64,000 nucleotides of DNA, taken from Mesorhizobium sp. M2A.F.Ca.ET.046.03.2.1. Its GTDB lineage: Bacteria; Pseudomonadota; Alphaproteobacteria; Rhizobiales; Rhizobiaceae. Shown here piece after piece: positions 9,154 to 18,123 of this stretch. The position numbers and the translations under genes were made by a program. Numbering within the stretch: the stretch's first letter is position 1; the number at the start of each line of letters is the position of its first letter. The stretch covers positions 3,596,001-3,660,000 of the forward strand of contig NZ_CP034449.1 in NCBI RefSeq assembly GCF_003952425.1, given 5' to 3'. The notes below the pieces were generated by a model that had not been told where the DNA came from, ran no database searches, and was given only the letters and a program-made list of their open reading frames with translations.

Positions 9154-10512
9154 CTAACCCGTGATAGTGTCGAGGAGCGCCGCGCGCTGAATTAGGAAGC
9201 GGTCGAAAGCATTTGCGACGAAGGCGATCTCATCCTCCCCCATCGGTGTTGAGAGGCAAGCGGCGGCCGCTTTGGGCAGAATGATGCCTTCCGTGGCGAA
9301 GAAGCGAGTTAATTCCGTCATCACGGCCACCTCCTGTAGGGTAAGGAAACTTTCTCGGAACTCTCGCGGCGGCTTGCGCCGCGGGTGAAGGCGAAAGAGG
9401 GAAGTGGCTCCAGTGACGCTGAAAGGGGCGCCGTGCCGCGCGATGATGCGTTCGAGCCCGTTTCGCAGTTTGTCCCCCAGCCGCTCGAGGTAATCGAAGG
9501 CAGCGCGGTCGAGGGCTTCCATCGCGGCGAGTCCTGCTGCCATCGAGAGCGGATTGGCTGAAAAGGTGCCGCCCTGCGGCAGAGCAGGACCGCCTGATGC
9601 GGCCTCGAAGACTGCCATCACCTCGCTGCGGCCTCCGATCGCGCCGATGGGGAGCCCGCCGCCAATGATCTTGCCGAGCGCGAAGAGATCGGGGGCGAGC
9701 CCATAGAGCGCAGAGGCGCCTTCGTAACCCTGTCGGAGGTTGAGAACCTCGTCGCTGATAACAAGGATACCGTGACGACGGGCCGTCTCTTGGATGGCGG
9801 ATACGAAATCCGGCGTGGGCGAAATGAGCCCACTGCGGCTCGGCATGGGATCAACGAGGACGGCTGCGAGACGCCCTGCATGTTCCGTGATCAGCCGGCG
9901 CGCGCCCTCGGCGTTGTTGAAGCGCAAAATCACAACGTCATCGAGCACAGCTGGCGGCATGCCGCGATAAGAAAGAGTGGGGGCGGGATGTTCGGGATCG
10001 CCCCACGTTTGAGGCGTTGCAGCCTGGCTGACCTCGACCCAGTCGTAGGCGCCGTGATAGGCTCCCTCGATCTTGGCAATGGCGGGACGTCCCGTGAACG
10101 CCCGCGCCGCCTTAATCGCAAACATGACCGCCTCGGTACCGGTATTGACGAAGCGGATGCGGTCAAGATGCGGAATTCGGGCGCAGAGAAGCTCAGCAAG
10201 ATCGATTTCAATCTCGGTCGGGTTGGCGAAGCAGCATCCGCTTCTGAGCTGCTGCGTCACGGCCTCGATCACGGGCGGGAAGGCGTGGCCATGGATGAGG
10301 GTCGTGAAGTTGCCGTTGAGGTCTAGGAGACGACGGCCATCAACGTCGACAAGAAACGCACTCTCTCCGTGATGCATGTAGCGGGGAATGGGATCGCGCT
10401 CGATAGTGATCCGCGTGGTGCCGTCCGGGAAAACCCTGCGCGCCCGGCCGAAAGTCTCGGCAGAACGGGGTCCGACGAGCGGAGGGGGGGGCAGGGCTGG
10501 TTGCTCTAACAC
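9154..10512 (-). CDS. Class III aminotransferase, glutamate-1-semialdehyde aminomutase-like
   Basis: A 452-residue PLP enzyme. FVNTGTEAVMFAIKAARAFTG (121-141), SDEV (253-256, with D254) and ALGKIIGGGLPIG with Schiff-base K281 place it in the GSA-aminomutase branch of class III aminotransferases. The GTG start at 10512 has AGAGGATAG upstream. It is not the housekeeping HemL: the N-terminus is diverged and it heads an operon with a ThDP enzyme and an SDR. Probably a transaminase or aminomutase on a small amino acid. Confidence 0.8.
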   Translation of the reverse strand: MLEQPALPPPPLVGPRSAETFGRARRVFPDGTTRITIERDPIPRYMHHGESAFLVDVDGRRLLDLNGNFTTLIHGHAFPPVIEAVTQQLRSGCCFANPTEIEIDLAELLCARIPHLDRIRFVNTGTEAVMFAIKAARAFTGRPAIAKIEGAYHGAYDWVEVSQAATPQTWGDPEHPAPTLSYRGMPPAVLDDVVILRFNNAEGARRLITEHAGRLAAVLVDPMPSRSGLISPTPDFVSAIQETARRHGILVISDEVLNLRQGYEGASALYGLAPDLFALGKIIGGGLPIGAIGGRSEVMAVFEAASGGPALPQGGTFSANPLSMAAGLAAMEALDRAAFDYLERLGDKLRNGLERIIARHGAPFSVTGATSLFRLHPRRKPPREFRESFLTLQEVAVMTELTRFFATEGIILPKAAAACLSTPMGEDEIAFVANAFDRFLIQRAALLDTITG

Positions 10513-10740
10513 CGCGGCTATCCTCTTGCTGTGGCCTGGGAATTACTCGCGCGACATAGCCGCCGCAAAAAATCAGAAGACAATTGTCCACCGCAGATAA
10601 GTTCAATTGCCTAGAGGTTCCCAGAAACAAAATTAGGTATCATTCACTTTGCGACGACCGCACTTGATTTTGCACTACAAGTTTCCTCTTCAATAGCTTC
10701 CCCTGGTGCGGCGACTTGAGGGGCTGATGATTGTCTTTGT
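10513..10740. other. Intergenic region between aminotransferase and first ATP-grasp gene
   Basis: AT-rich leader of the minus-strand aminotransferase operon, lying after the end of the upstream ATP-grasp gene. No terminator hairpin or known operator was identified. Confidence 0.35.
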
Positions 10741-12222
10741 TCACGGAAATGGAGAGATCGACCAACTGATTAAGTTCACCGCACGCTGAATTATCGCCTC
10801 GGTCCGGACACGGTCGGGTGAAGCGGCTATGACATGTCCCATGCGATCTCGATAGTCGCCTTTCCTCACGATAGGGGTATTGGGCTCGACACAAAATTGC
10901 ACCTCTGCGACACCCGGTACAGCAGCAGCCTGACTGCCGCCATGGATCCAATCGACGATGCCATCACGGTCAGGAATTAGGACCCGGACGGCCACAATGT
11001 GTGAATGCCTTCTGCGCAAATCCCATTCGTGGCCGACGGCAAGCTTGATGTGTTCGGTGATAAGATCGACTCCATAAGCCAGCCGAACCAATTGAGAACC
11101 CGTCCCGCCCAAAAGTCGCGGATTCACTTCAATGACGACAGGGCCAAGCTTCGTCCACCGGAGTTCAACATTCGTGGGACCCCAGCCAAGGCCGAGAATT
11201 CGCAAGCAGCTCAGCGAAACGTCGGCGATTCGCTCGTGCTCGTCATCTGTCAGCGAGGCTGGCTGGGTGCCGCTATGAAAGACGAAATGCGGTGGGGGGC
11301 CGTAGTCAGCGGCGGCAATCGCAACGACCTCATTTCCCATTATCTGAGCGATATAATGCGGACCATTCGCGTATTCTTCAACAAGTATCCTCGGCGAAGA
11401 TCGCCAAATGTGCTTCCCACCCAATAGGTAGGTGGTATGTTCGGCTAACTCATCGACGGTGCTGCATAATCGCACACCGATGCTGCCGCTGCCTATGGCT
11501 GGCTTCAGAATCACCGGCAGGCCGATCTCGGCGGCAGAGATTTCAACCTCCGCTGCATTCGCTGCTAAGCGATAAGCAGGTATTGGAATGCCGGCCTCCG
11601 CGAGGAGCTGACGTTGAGTAAATTTGTCGCAGCATTGTTCAATCGATGCGGGGTTCGGTCCCGGTAGATCGAAATGCAGGCAGAGCTTGCCAACTGTCGC
11701 GTAGATCGACTCGTCGTCGCCCGCAAAGCCAGTAATGCCAGCAATGTCATACGTCGCACGTAGCCGCGAACATTCGTGAATCAGCGCATCGAGATTGTCT
11801 GTATCGACACGGATTGTCTCGACACTTTCCGCCGCAAGGTAGTCATACCGAGCAGGATCAGCCGACAGGGTAATTGGATGGAAACCAAGACTCTGGGCCG
11901 CTTGGACGTATCGCAGACCAATTACCCTATGACCTTCAACTAGGATAAGCGCTCTCGTTGCTCTTGGCATCCATTTCTCCATTGCGAGCTGCGGCGGTCC
12001 GGGCGTAAACAGGGTATTAGCCTCTTTCAGCGCGCCTGACCTCAGATTTAAGATGAACCTATAACCTTCAGGGACTTGCGCTCGCAAAGATTCTATAAAT
12101 TTATTTGAAGCATTTGTTGCATGTATTCGCGGAGCGTCTAGATACCTGAGTAATTCGTCCACACCGCCTAATCCGGTGAAGTCGATTTCGGCGGCCACAT
12201 ATCCCGACGCGGCGACCGCCAT
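10741..12222 (-). CDS. ATP-grasp carboxylate-amine ligase, copy A
   Basis: A 493-residue ATP-grasp protein. After a pre-ATP-grasp domain (ATRALILVEGHRVIGLRYVQAAQSLG, then PITLSADPARYDYL) come LPVILKPAIGSGSIG (ATP loop lysine), RILVEEYANG and VIEVNPRLLGG with the Mg-binding E and N. Such enzymes join a carboxylate to an amine via an acyl-phosphate, as in dipeptide, siderophore or antibiotic assembly. The start is uncertain because no clear Shine-Dalgarno precedes ATG 12222; the ATG of MEKWMPRATR is an alternative. A 762-bp block is almost identical to copy B on the other strand. Confidence 0.75.
   Translation of the reverse strand: MAVAASGYVAAEIDFTGLGGVDELLRYLDAPRIHATNASNKFIESLRAQVPEGYRFILNLRSGALKEANTLFTPGPPQLAMEKWMPRATRALILVEGHRVIGLRYVQAAQSLGFHPITLSADPARYDYLAAESVETIRVDTDNLDALIHECSRLRATYDIAGITGFAGDDESIYATVGKLCLHFDLPGPNPASIEQCCDKFTQRQLLAEAGIPIPAYRLAANAAEVEISAAEIGLPVILKPAIGSGSIGVRLCSTVDELAEHTTYLLGGKHIWRSSPRILVEEYANGPHYIAQIMGNEVVAIAAADYGPPPHFVFHSGTQPASLTDDEHERIADVSLSCLRILGLGWGPTNVELRWTKLGPVVIEVNPRLLGGTGSQLVRLAYGVDLITEHIKLAVGHEWDLRRRHSHIVAVRVLIPDRDGIVDWIHGGSQAAAVPGVAEVQFCVEPNTPIVRKGDYRDRMGHVIAASPDRVRTEAIIQRAVNLISWSISPFP
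11360..12121 (-). repeat. 762-bp inverted near-identical block, arm A
   Basis: Matches 12991-13752 in inverse orientation with about five mismatches counted by eye. Identity ends abruptly at both sides, inside both ATP-grasp genes. Confidence 0.9.
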
Positions 12223-12640
12223 TTGCGTGAGCTTGTTTACGAAGAGGCGTCGGTTAGGGCACGGGTCTACAGCTCCGGGAGAGGATCGGCTTGAAAAGAG
12301 CTGCCGTTGGTGTGGCGCGCGAACGCGGTGATATACATACGACGCTTGAAACCGGCGAGCTCTTAAATGCGATGCACGATCGCCTGAGGCGTCCCTGCGG
12401 GGACGAGAGCCTAGCTATTCCGCTGATCGGGGTTGCACCGCTGGCTTAGCAAGGTGCGTCGTTCCCATTGAACGCTCGTCCCGTAAAGTCCCATCATGCG
12501 GCGAACCAATATTGACCACGAAGAACCGTGTGGCTAGTCAAAAGCTCACGAGGGGAATATCCGCTGCAAACGGCCGCCGTCTCCTCGATCGCGCTCCTCG
12601 ATCGCGCCAAGATCGGCTGCACAACGCAGCGCACAGCGGA
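12223..12640. other. No gene recognised between the inverted ATP-grasp genes
   Basis: Short open frames only, without family resemblance. It forms part of the ~870-bp spacer of the large inverted repeat and may contain decayed IS DNA, but I cannot assign it. Confidence 0.35.
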
Positions 12641-12649
12641 TGGGCCGGC

Positions 12650-12890
12650 CAGAGGATAGCGGTATGCTGGGAGGTGTCCCCACCGAGGCTACCGAGAAAG
12701 CTGAAGGCTCTTGGAAGCGGGAGCTGCGCCAGGCCAATGAGATCCTGCGCAAGGCGATGCTTGGTTTGCGGTGGCGGAGTTCGATCGTCTTTAGAGACGA
12801 TACTCGCCTTCCGCGGAGAAGAGGTTGGTCGAGCCGATCCGTCGATCTGAGGTGCTGCCGAACGCCGTGTCACATGGGATTCACTTGTCG
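12650..12890 (+). mobile_element. IS3-family remnant
   Basis: RELRQANEILRKA is the C-terminal coiled-coil end of IS3-group OrfA. It is followed in shifted frames by residues like FAVAEFDR and VEPIRR.EVLPNA, which parallel the OrfA end and the OrfB start. The rest of the element is gone. It lies just upstream of ATP-grasp copy B and may have been involved in the rearrangement that placed the two copies in inverse orientation. Confidence 0.65.
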
Positions 12891-12967
12891 CTGAGCTACC
12901 TGCAAGTTCCTTTTTTTGGCCTTATCCAAGTTCCTGCCGACTCCGTGCTTGTCTTCGCGGGTTCACC

Positions 12968-14380
12968 GTGGTTCCCGGTTACCAGCACGTTGCAACAAAT
13001 GCTTCAAATAAATTTATAGAATCTTTGCGAGCGCAAGTCCCTGAAGGTTATAGGTTCATCTTAAATCTGAGGTCAGGCGCGCTGAAAGAGGCTAATACCC
13101 TGTTTACGCCCGGACCGCCGCAGCTCGCAATGGAGAAATGGATGCCAAGAGCAACGAGAGCGCTTATCCTAGTTGAAGGTCATAGGGGAATTGGTCTGCG
13201 ATACGTCCAAGCGGCCCAGAGTCTTGGTTACCATCCAATTACCCTGTCGGCTGATCCTGCTCGGTATGACTACCTTGCGGCGGAAAGTGTCGAGACAATC
13301 CGTGTCGATACAGACAATCTCGATGCGCTGATTCACGAATGTTCGCGGCTACGTGCGACGTATGACATTGCTGGCATTACTGGCTTTGCGGGCGACGACG
13401 AGTCGATCTACGCGACAGTTGGCAAGCTCTGCCTGCATTTCGATCTACCGGGACCGAACCCCGCATCGATTGAACAATGCTGCGACAAATTTACTCAACG
13501 TCAGCTCCTCGCGGAGGCCGGCATTCCAATACCTGCTTATCGCTTAGCAGCGAATGCAGCGGAGGTTGAAATCTCTGCCGCCGAGATCGGCCTGCCGGTG
13601 ATTCTGAAGCCAGTCATAGGCAGCGGCAGCATCGGTGTGCGATTATGCAGCACCGTCGATGAGTTAGCCGAACATACCACCTACCTATTGGGTGGGAAGC
13701 ATATTTGGCGATCTTCACCGAGGATACTTGTTGAAGAATACGCGAATGGTCCAGACTACGGCGCTTACGCAATGGGAAATGAAATCGTTGGGATAGAGGC
13801 TGCTGTATATGGCGGCCAGCCGCATTTCGTCTGTAGTGAAGGAACCTTCCCAGCCCCGCTCATTGATGACGAGTACAAACTTATGGCCGATGTTTCGCTG
13901 AGTTGCTTGCGATCTCTCGGCCTTGGCTGGGGGCCAACCAGTATCCAATTCCGATGGACGACACGTGGTCCAGTCGTTATTGAAGTCAACCCGCGGCTTG
14001 GTGGTGGTCCTCAACCGGTTCATCTGGCTTACGGAGTCGACCTCGTCACCGAACACATCAAGCTTGTCATCGGTCGCGAATGTAACCTGCGCAAAAGCCA
14101 TTCACATATCGCGGCCTGGCGCTCATTGTTTCCTGATCGCGATGGCATCCTCGATTGGATCCATGGCGGCAGTCAGGCTGCTGCTGTACCGGGTGTCGCC
14201 GAAGTCAAATTTTATGTTGAGCCCAAGACGCCGATCATCAGGAAGGGCGATTACCGAGACTCCATGGGGTACATTATCGCCGTTTCATCCAACCGTTCTC
14301 GGACAAAGTCGATACTCCAGCAAGCCATCGACCTAATCGACTGGTCGATCACACCATTTCCGACTGAACAGGAACAATAA
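12968..14380 (+). CDS. ATP-grasp carboxylate-amine ligase, copy B
   Basis: A 470-residue paralogue of copy A. The segment from TNASNKFIESLRAQ to VEEYANGP is almost identical at the DNA level. The rest, through VIEVNPRLGGG to the end, is clearly related but diverged (e.g. AYAMGNEIVGIEA versus AQIMGNEVVAIAA in copy A). The first eight residues from GTG 12968 lie outside the shared block and have no good ribosome binding site, so the native start may be lost or may be the ATG at 13130. ATP-binding and Mg-binding motifs are present. The different C-terminal halves suggest different substrates (inference). Confidence 0.7.
   Translation: MVPGYQHVATNASNKFIESLRAQVPEGYRFILNLRSGALKEANTLFTPGPPQLAMEKWMPRATRALILVEGHRGIGLRYVQAAQSLGYHPITLSADPARYDYLAAESVETIRVDTDNLDALIHECSRLRATYDIAGITGFAGDDESIYATVGKLCLHFDLPGPNPASIEQCCDKFTQRQLLAEAGIPIPAYRLAANAAEVEISAAEIGLPVILKPVIGSGSIGVRLCSTVDELAEHTTYLLGGKHIWRSSPRILVEEYANGPDYGAYAMGNEIVGIEAAVYGGQPHFVCSEGTFPAPLIDDEYKLMADVSLSCLRSLGLGWGPTSIQFRWTTRGPVVIEVNPRLGGGPQPVHLAYGVDLVTEHIKLVIGRECNLRKSHSHIAAWRSLFPDRDGILDWIHGGSQAAAVPGVAEVKFYVEPKTPIIRKGDYRDSMGYIIAVSSNRSRTKSILQQAIDLIDWSITPFPTEQEQ
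12991..13752 (+). repeat. 762-bp inverted near-identical block, arm B
   Basis: Partner of 11360-12121. Visible differences are isolated substitutions that change V to G, F to Y and A to V, plus two silent sites. Confidence 0.9.
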
Positions 14381-14873
14381 TCGGTTCCTCGTCTCTCCGC
14401 ACCAGCGCAGATGTCCCAGCCAAAGAGTGATCGTTGCCGAACATTGGTGCGATTGAGAGCACGAAAGAGATGCGGAGCCATAGCTATACTTTGCGATCCG
14501 TGGCGAATCGCGATCGGTTGATTTTTGCTGATTCACAGAAGCCTCGTGCTTTGCTTTCCGCGACACGATCGTGAGTGGCGACTGATTACCTGCGCTCCAA
14601 AGGGGCTTTGCGCGAGCTAGGCTTCGCTTGATCAGGCGGCCGCCACCTGCTGAACAAGTCTCTCGGAGACATCTTGCAGCCAGATGACGTCGATATGGAA
14701 ACTGCATTTGACCATGGCCGCTGGGCGTTCAATCGTCTGACTTCTCTAGCCGCGAGTTGAACAACAAGCACAGGACGATCAAGCCTCAGCGACCGGATTG
14801 TGCTGGCCAGTCTTAGCGGAGGCTGTGTCATTGTTGCGCGAATGCAAACCTCAAAAATCAATGGAGTAGACTC
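14381..14873. other. No gene recognised; leader of the M24 gene
   Basis: No frame with family resemblance was found on either strand. The 3' end carries the ribosome binding site (GGAG) of the gene at 14874. Confidence 0.4.
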
Positions 14874-16043
14874 ATGACGATCCCAAAGGGTGTACAGGCA
14901 TTTCCACGCACTGAATACCTGCGCCGGCTGTCCGCCGTGAAGGCTGAAATGGAGGGACGCGACGTGGACGTACTGCTCGTTTTGGACGCTTCCAATATCA
15001 CTTATCTTTCAGGCTATACCACGCCGTCCGGATATGTTCCTCAGGCGCTTGTGATTGACGGGGTGGCTGAGGAGCCGACATTCATCCTTCGTCGTTGCGA
15101 TGCGCCGGCGGCCATGTACGAATGTTTCATGGAACAGGATAAGATCATCGGCTACCCGGAAGCGCTCATTGGCAATCTAGCCAACGACGGATACGATGCC
15201 GTCATCGACTTCCTGAATGAAGCTGGTCTCGCGAAACGGGGGCTGGGTATCGAGATGTCGAGCCTGCCTGCAGCGACATCGGAAAAGTTCAAGTCACGGC
15301 TGCCTGAGGCTCGCGTTGTAGACTGCACCAAGCTTGTCAGCTGGCTCCGCCTAGTCAAATCCGATCTCGAAATAGAAGTCATGCGGGAAGCCGCCGCCAT
15401 TTCCGACGCCGCGATGAAGCGCGCCAGCGAAGTCATACGTGCCGGTGTAGCGGAAGCCGACGCGGCGGCAGAGATCGCGGCGGCGTTAATCCGGGGAGCG
15501 AATGGAAAGCCGGGAACGGCGCTGAAGGCCTTCTATCTCTGCGCCTCGCCTCGGATAGGTACCTGTCACATTCCGTGGACGGGGGACGTGTTCCGCGACG
15601 GGTCCCAGATCAATCTCGAACTCGGCGGCACTCGCCATGGATATTCCGCGGGCCTCATGCGTACTTTCTCGATCGGCGCCCCGTCCGAACGCCTGCGCCG
15701 CATTCATGAGGCCCAGGTCGAAGGCCTTGAGGCGGCACTCGCCGCAGTCCGGCCGGGATCAACGTGCAGCGAAGTGGCCAACGCGTTCTACAAGACGCTC
15801 CGCAAACACGGTTTCGAAAAGGAAACGCGCTGCGGCTACGCGCACGGCATTGGCTGGCTCGAACCGACTGCAAGCCTCCGGGATGGCGACACGACTGAGC
15901 TGAAGCCGAACATGACCTTTCATTTGATGCTGGGCAACTGGATTGAGGACGACTTCGGTTACGTGATCAGCGAGACATTCCGGGTCGCCGGCACCGGCGC
16001 TGAGGTAATCACAAACACGCCGCGGAAGATCTTCGAAATCTGA
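14874..16043 (+). CDS. M24-fold hydrolase of the ectoine hydrolase/creatinase type (DoeA/EutD-like)
   Basis: A 389-residue 'pita-bread' protein with a creatinase-type N-terminal domain (DASNITYLSGYTTPSGYVP) and an M24 C-terminal domain. The two metal-binding aspartates of aminopeptidase P are not conserved: the usual DxG and SDxTRTF appear as LELGG and SAGLMRTF. The histidine of AHGIG (H324) is kept, and the MTFHLMLGNWIEDDFG segment near the end resembles ectoine hydrolase DoeA. It is therefore probably a metal-free amidine or amide hydrolase rather than a peptidase. ATG 14874 has GGAG about 10 nt upstream. It stands alone between IS-rich gaps. Confidence 0.7.
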   Translation: MTIPKGVQAFPRTEYLRRLSAVKAEMEGRDVDVLLVLDASNITYLSGYTTPSGYVPQALVIDGVAEEPTFILRRCDAPAAMYECFMEQDKIIGYPEALIGNLANDGYDAVIDFLNEAGLAKRGLGIEMSSLPAATSEKFKSRLPEARVVDCTKLVSWLRLVKSDLEIEVMREAAAISDAAMKRASEVIRAGVAEADAAAEIAAALIRGANGKPGTALKAFYLCASPRIGTCHIPWTGDVFRDGSQINLELGGTRHGYSAGLMRTFSIGAPSERLRRIHEAQVEGLEAALAAVRPGSTCSEVANAFYKTLRKHGFEKETRCGYAHGIGWLEPTASLRDGDTTELKPNMTFHLMLGNWIEDDFGYVISETFRVAGTGAEVITNTPRKIFEI

Positions 16044-16639
16044 ACGGGCAATCGTGTCCGGTCGCCTATCTATTCGATCGTGTTGATGTCAGGCGCTTCT
16101 AAGTTGTCCGAATCGCCGGCGTTTTGATGTCCTCCGGAGGGTCTTGCTTCTCTCCGGATTGGCTCTTGGGATTAGAAGAATGGCGGAAAGATCTGTTCGG
16201 CGTCTGATTCAATGATGCGATCAGCACGTGGACCGTAGCGAACTCCCTCCGAAGGACTTCTGTCCGCCAGTTGGCGGATTTGAGGTGACACTAGTTGCGA
16301 TGGCTTCTGGAGCGATTGCGGTCAAGCTTGTTAGTGCTTCATGTCCTATTCGATTGTTCGATCGGTTGGCGACCATCTCCTCGTCCTGACTTGGCTTCGG
16401 CTGTGCCGCGGGGGACTGGCCGGTCGTGTTGGCCGGCAGGTCATCGCGTGCGCGACGTGGCTTTGATGGAGCTACGAGCCCGATGGCTGCGATCGCGGCT
16501 GGTCTCGCGGCGCACCGCGACGATTTCCAGATCCGTGCCTTCCTCATCGAACAGGCGCATGGCTTGGCCTCGTGCCACGGCAATACAGTACCGGAGGGAA
16601 GCCGACTGTCCGCCGCATCTCAAAACCAGGAAGCCGCTT
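16044..16639. other. Decayed DNA, no gene recognised
   Basis: Short frames on both strands without recognisable domains. Likely a continuation of the IS110-type debris on the right. Confidence 0.35.
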
Positions 16640-17030
16640 ATCTGCGAATTCTGTTAATCCAGGCGGCCAGCTTCGGCGCATGGCTGCAGAATGCCGCGCC
16701 GCGGCTTCATCGCAGCAAGCTCGCCACGGCACTGGCTATCGCTGAAGCGCCAAAGTCCCGACAGCGATCGAAGGCTTCGCTGTGCCGATCGCCGCGACCA
16801 GGAGATCATCGGCGCGACGCCGGCACGCTCATCAGGCGACGGCAGTTCGCCTCGTTCTGGCTGATCTCCTCGATCTCCTGGCTGACCGTTTCGATGAGCT
16901 CGTCGAGCCACAGCCAGTCCTCGTAGAGTCCAACGATCGGATCGCTCATGCGCGGCGATATCTCGTCGGCACGGTTCTCCAGGATTGCGAACTGCGAGTT
17001 GCGAAGTGCTCTCGCGCCGGGCAGCACGGC
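16640..17030 (-). mobile_element. IS110-family transposase fragment
   Basis: The minus strand reads SDPIVGLYEDWLWLDELIETVSQEIEEI and ANCRRLMSVP, then a frameshifted AAIGTAKAFDRCRDFGA. This is the middle-to-C-terminal part of IS110/IS1111 transposases, where a helical stretch precedes 'CRRLMTVPGIG' and 'FRSGRDFAAWLGL'. Frameshifts and stops show it is dead. Confidence 0.7.
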
Positions 17031-17322
17031 AATACCGTGCTGCGCAATGGCTGGACATTCGGCAGCACCGAAACGAGGTGACGGCCATCTAAACCGCCAC
17101 CCCCCAGTGCGCGAGAAGCATGGAGCGAATATGAACGCACCCGGAATCTGTTTGACCCAAATGGTTGCCTGGCAACCTATCCGCTAATGAGATTAACGGT
17201 GCGTGCGAATTCCCCATCAAGGCCATGACACGCGAGCCGACCAAAAGGGCCGGATACATATGAGCGACTTCCGCTATCCTCCACGCCTCACTTGCGATCA
17301 GCAGCCGGTCCATACAATTGGG

Positions 17323-17530
17323 TCAGGTGGCCGCAAGCATGGTGTCTTGCCGTTTCCAGCGAAGTTCGGTGGCGTCCAGCCACGTGCGAGGCATGATCAC
17401 CGCCAGTCTTCTGGCAAGCGCGACAATGGCTTTTTGCGTCCCTCGCCGATTGGCGACGTTCTTCGCCCCGGCCTTAAACCACGACCAATTTGCCAACGCG
17501 TCAGCGGGACTGGGCGGCCTCGAAGGCAAC
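17323..17530 (-). mobile_element. IS110-family transposase C-terminal fragment
   Basis: RRGTQKAIVALARRLAVIMPRTWLDATELRW on the minus strand (in two adjoining parts) matches the typical IS110-family end 'RGxNKAxVAxARKLAVILHRMWxDGTxFRW'. It is separated from the other IS110 fragment, so either two copies or a rearranged one left these traces. Confidence 0.7.
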
Positions 17531-18123
17531 GACCTCTTCATGCCTAGGCCCGCAGGGGGACATGCATTCAACGCGCTCCCTTTCTCCCTGCTGAAATTAC
17601 CCGGTCATGGCCGACTTCATTATCTCCGGAGGGACAACCCCGGTCGCCTACGAAACAAGATCGATCACGACCAAACAATTGCCCTAGCCACCTGACGGCG
17701 ATCATCGATGCTGTGATTTGCGACAATGACGCTGCTTCCCGGACCCTTTTTCGATCGCAGCCTGATTATGCTCGATGTCGGAGGGAAATCCTAGCTTCCG
17801 CCGCCCCGTGACTAGTGCCATCGCCGAGGCCGCGGTCCACGCTGTCATGGATGATCTGGTCAGAGAGGGCCTCACGATCTTAATTCGGTGGGCCGGGCCG
17901 ACGCGCGAGGACGCAGACATCCAAGGGTCAGTTCCGTAACCGACTTGCCCCACGGCGACCTAGCATGTGCTGGCCGGGACCGACCTCTGTGCTGAAAAGC
18001 GAGCCTCGGGTCCATCTCGTTACTAGATGTCGATGATACACAAAAGGCATTTGACGAAATCGTGCTGCGGAATGATGCTCGCTTAAATAAGGCACTAGGA
18101 CAGAAAAAGCTGGGAACTAATAG
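17531..18123. other. No gene recognised; leader of the M20 operon
   Basis: About 590 bases without a recognisable coding region. The final 60 bases are AT-rich and probably hold the promoter of the gene at 18124. No -24/-12 promoter or operator could be identified. Confidence 0.35.

Noticed and set aside
11565-13547. Two identical 64-codon open frames inside the ATP-grasp genes (11565-11759 minus and 13353-13547 plus)
   Set aside because: They are alternate-frame shadows within the 762-bp repeated block and only look conserved because the DNA is duplicated.
16221-17088. Long minus- and plus-strand frames of 120-166 codons
   Set aside because: The only meaningful similarity is to frameshifted IS110 parts. 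The remaining frames are arginine-rich by-products of GC-rich DNA.
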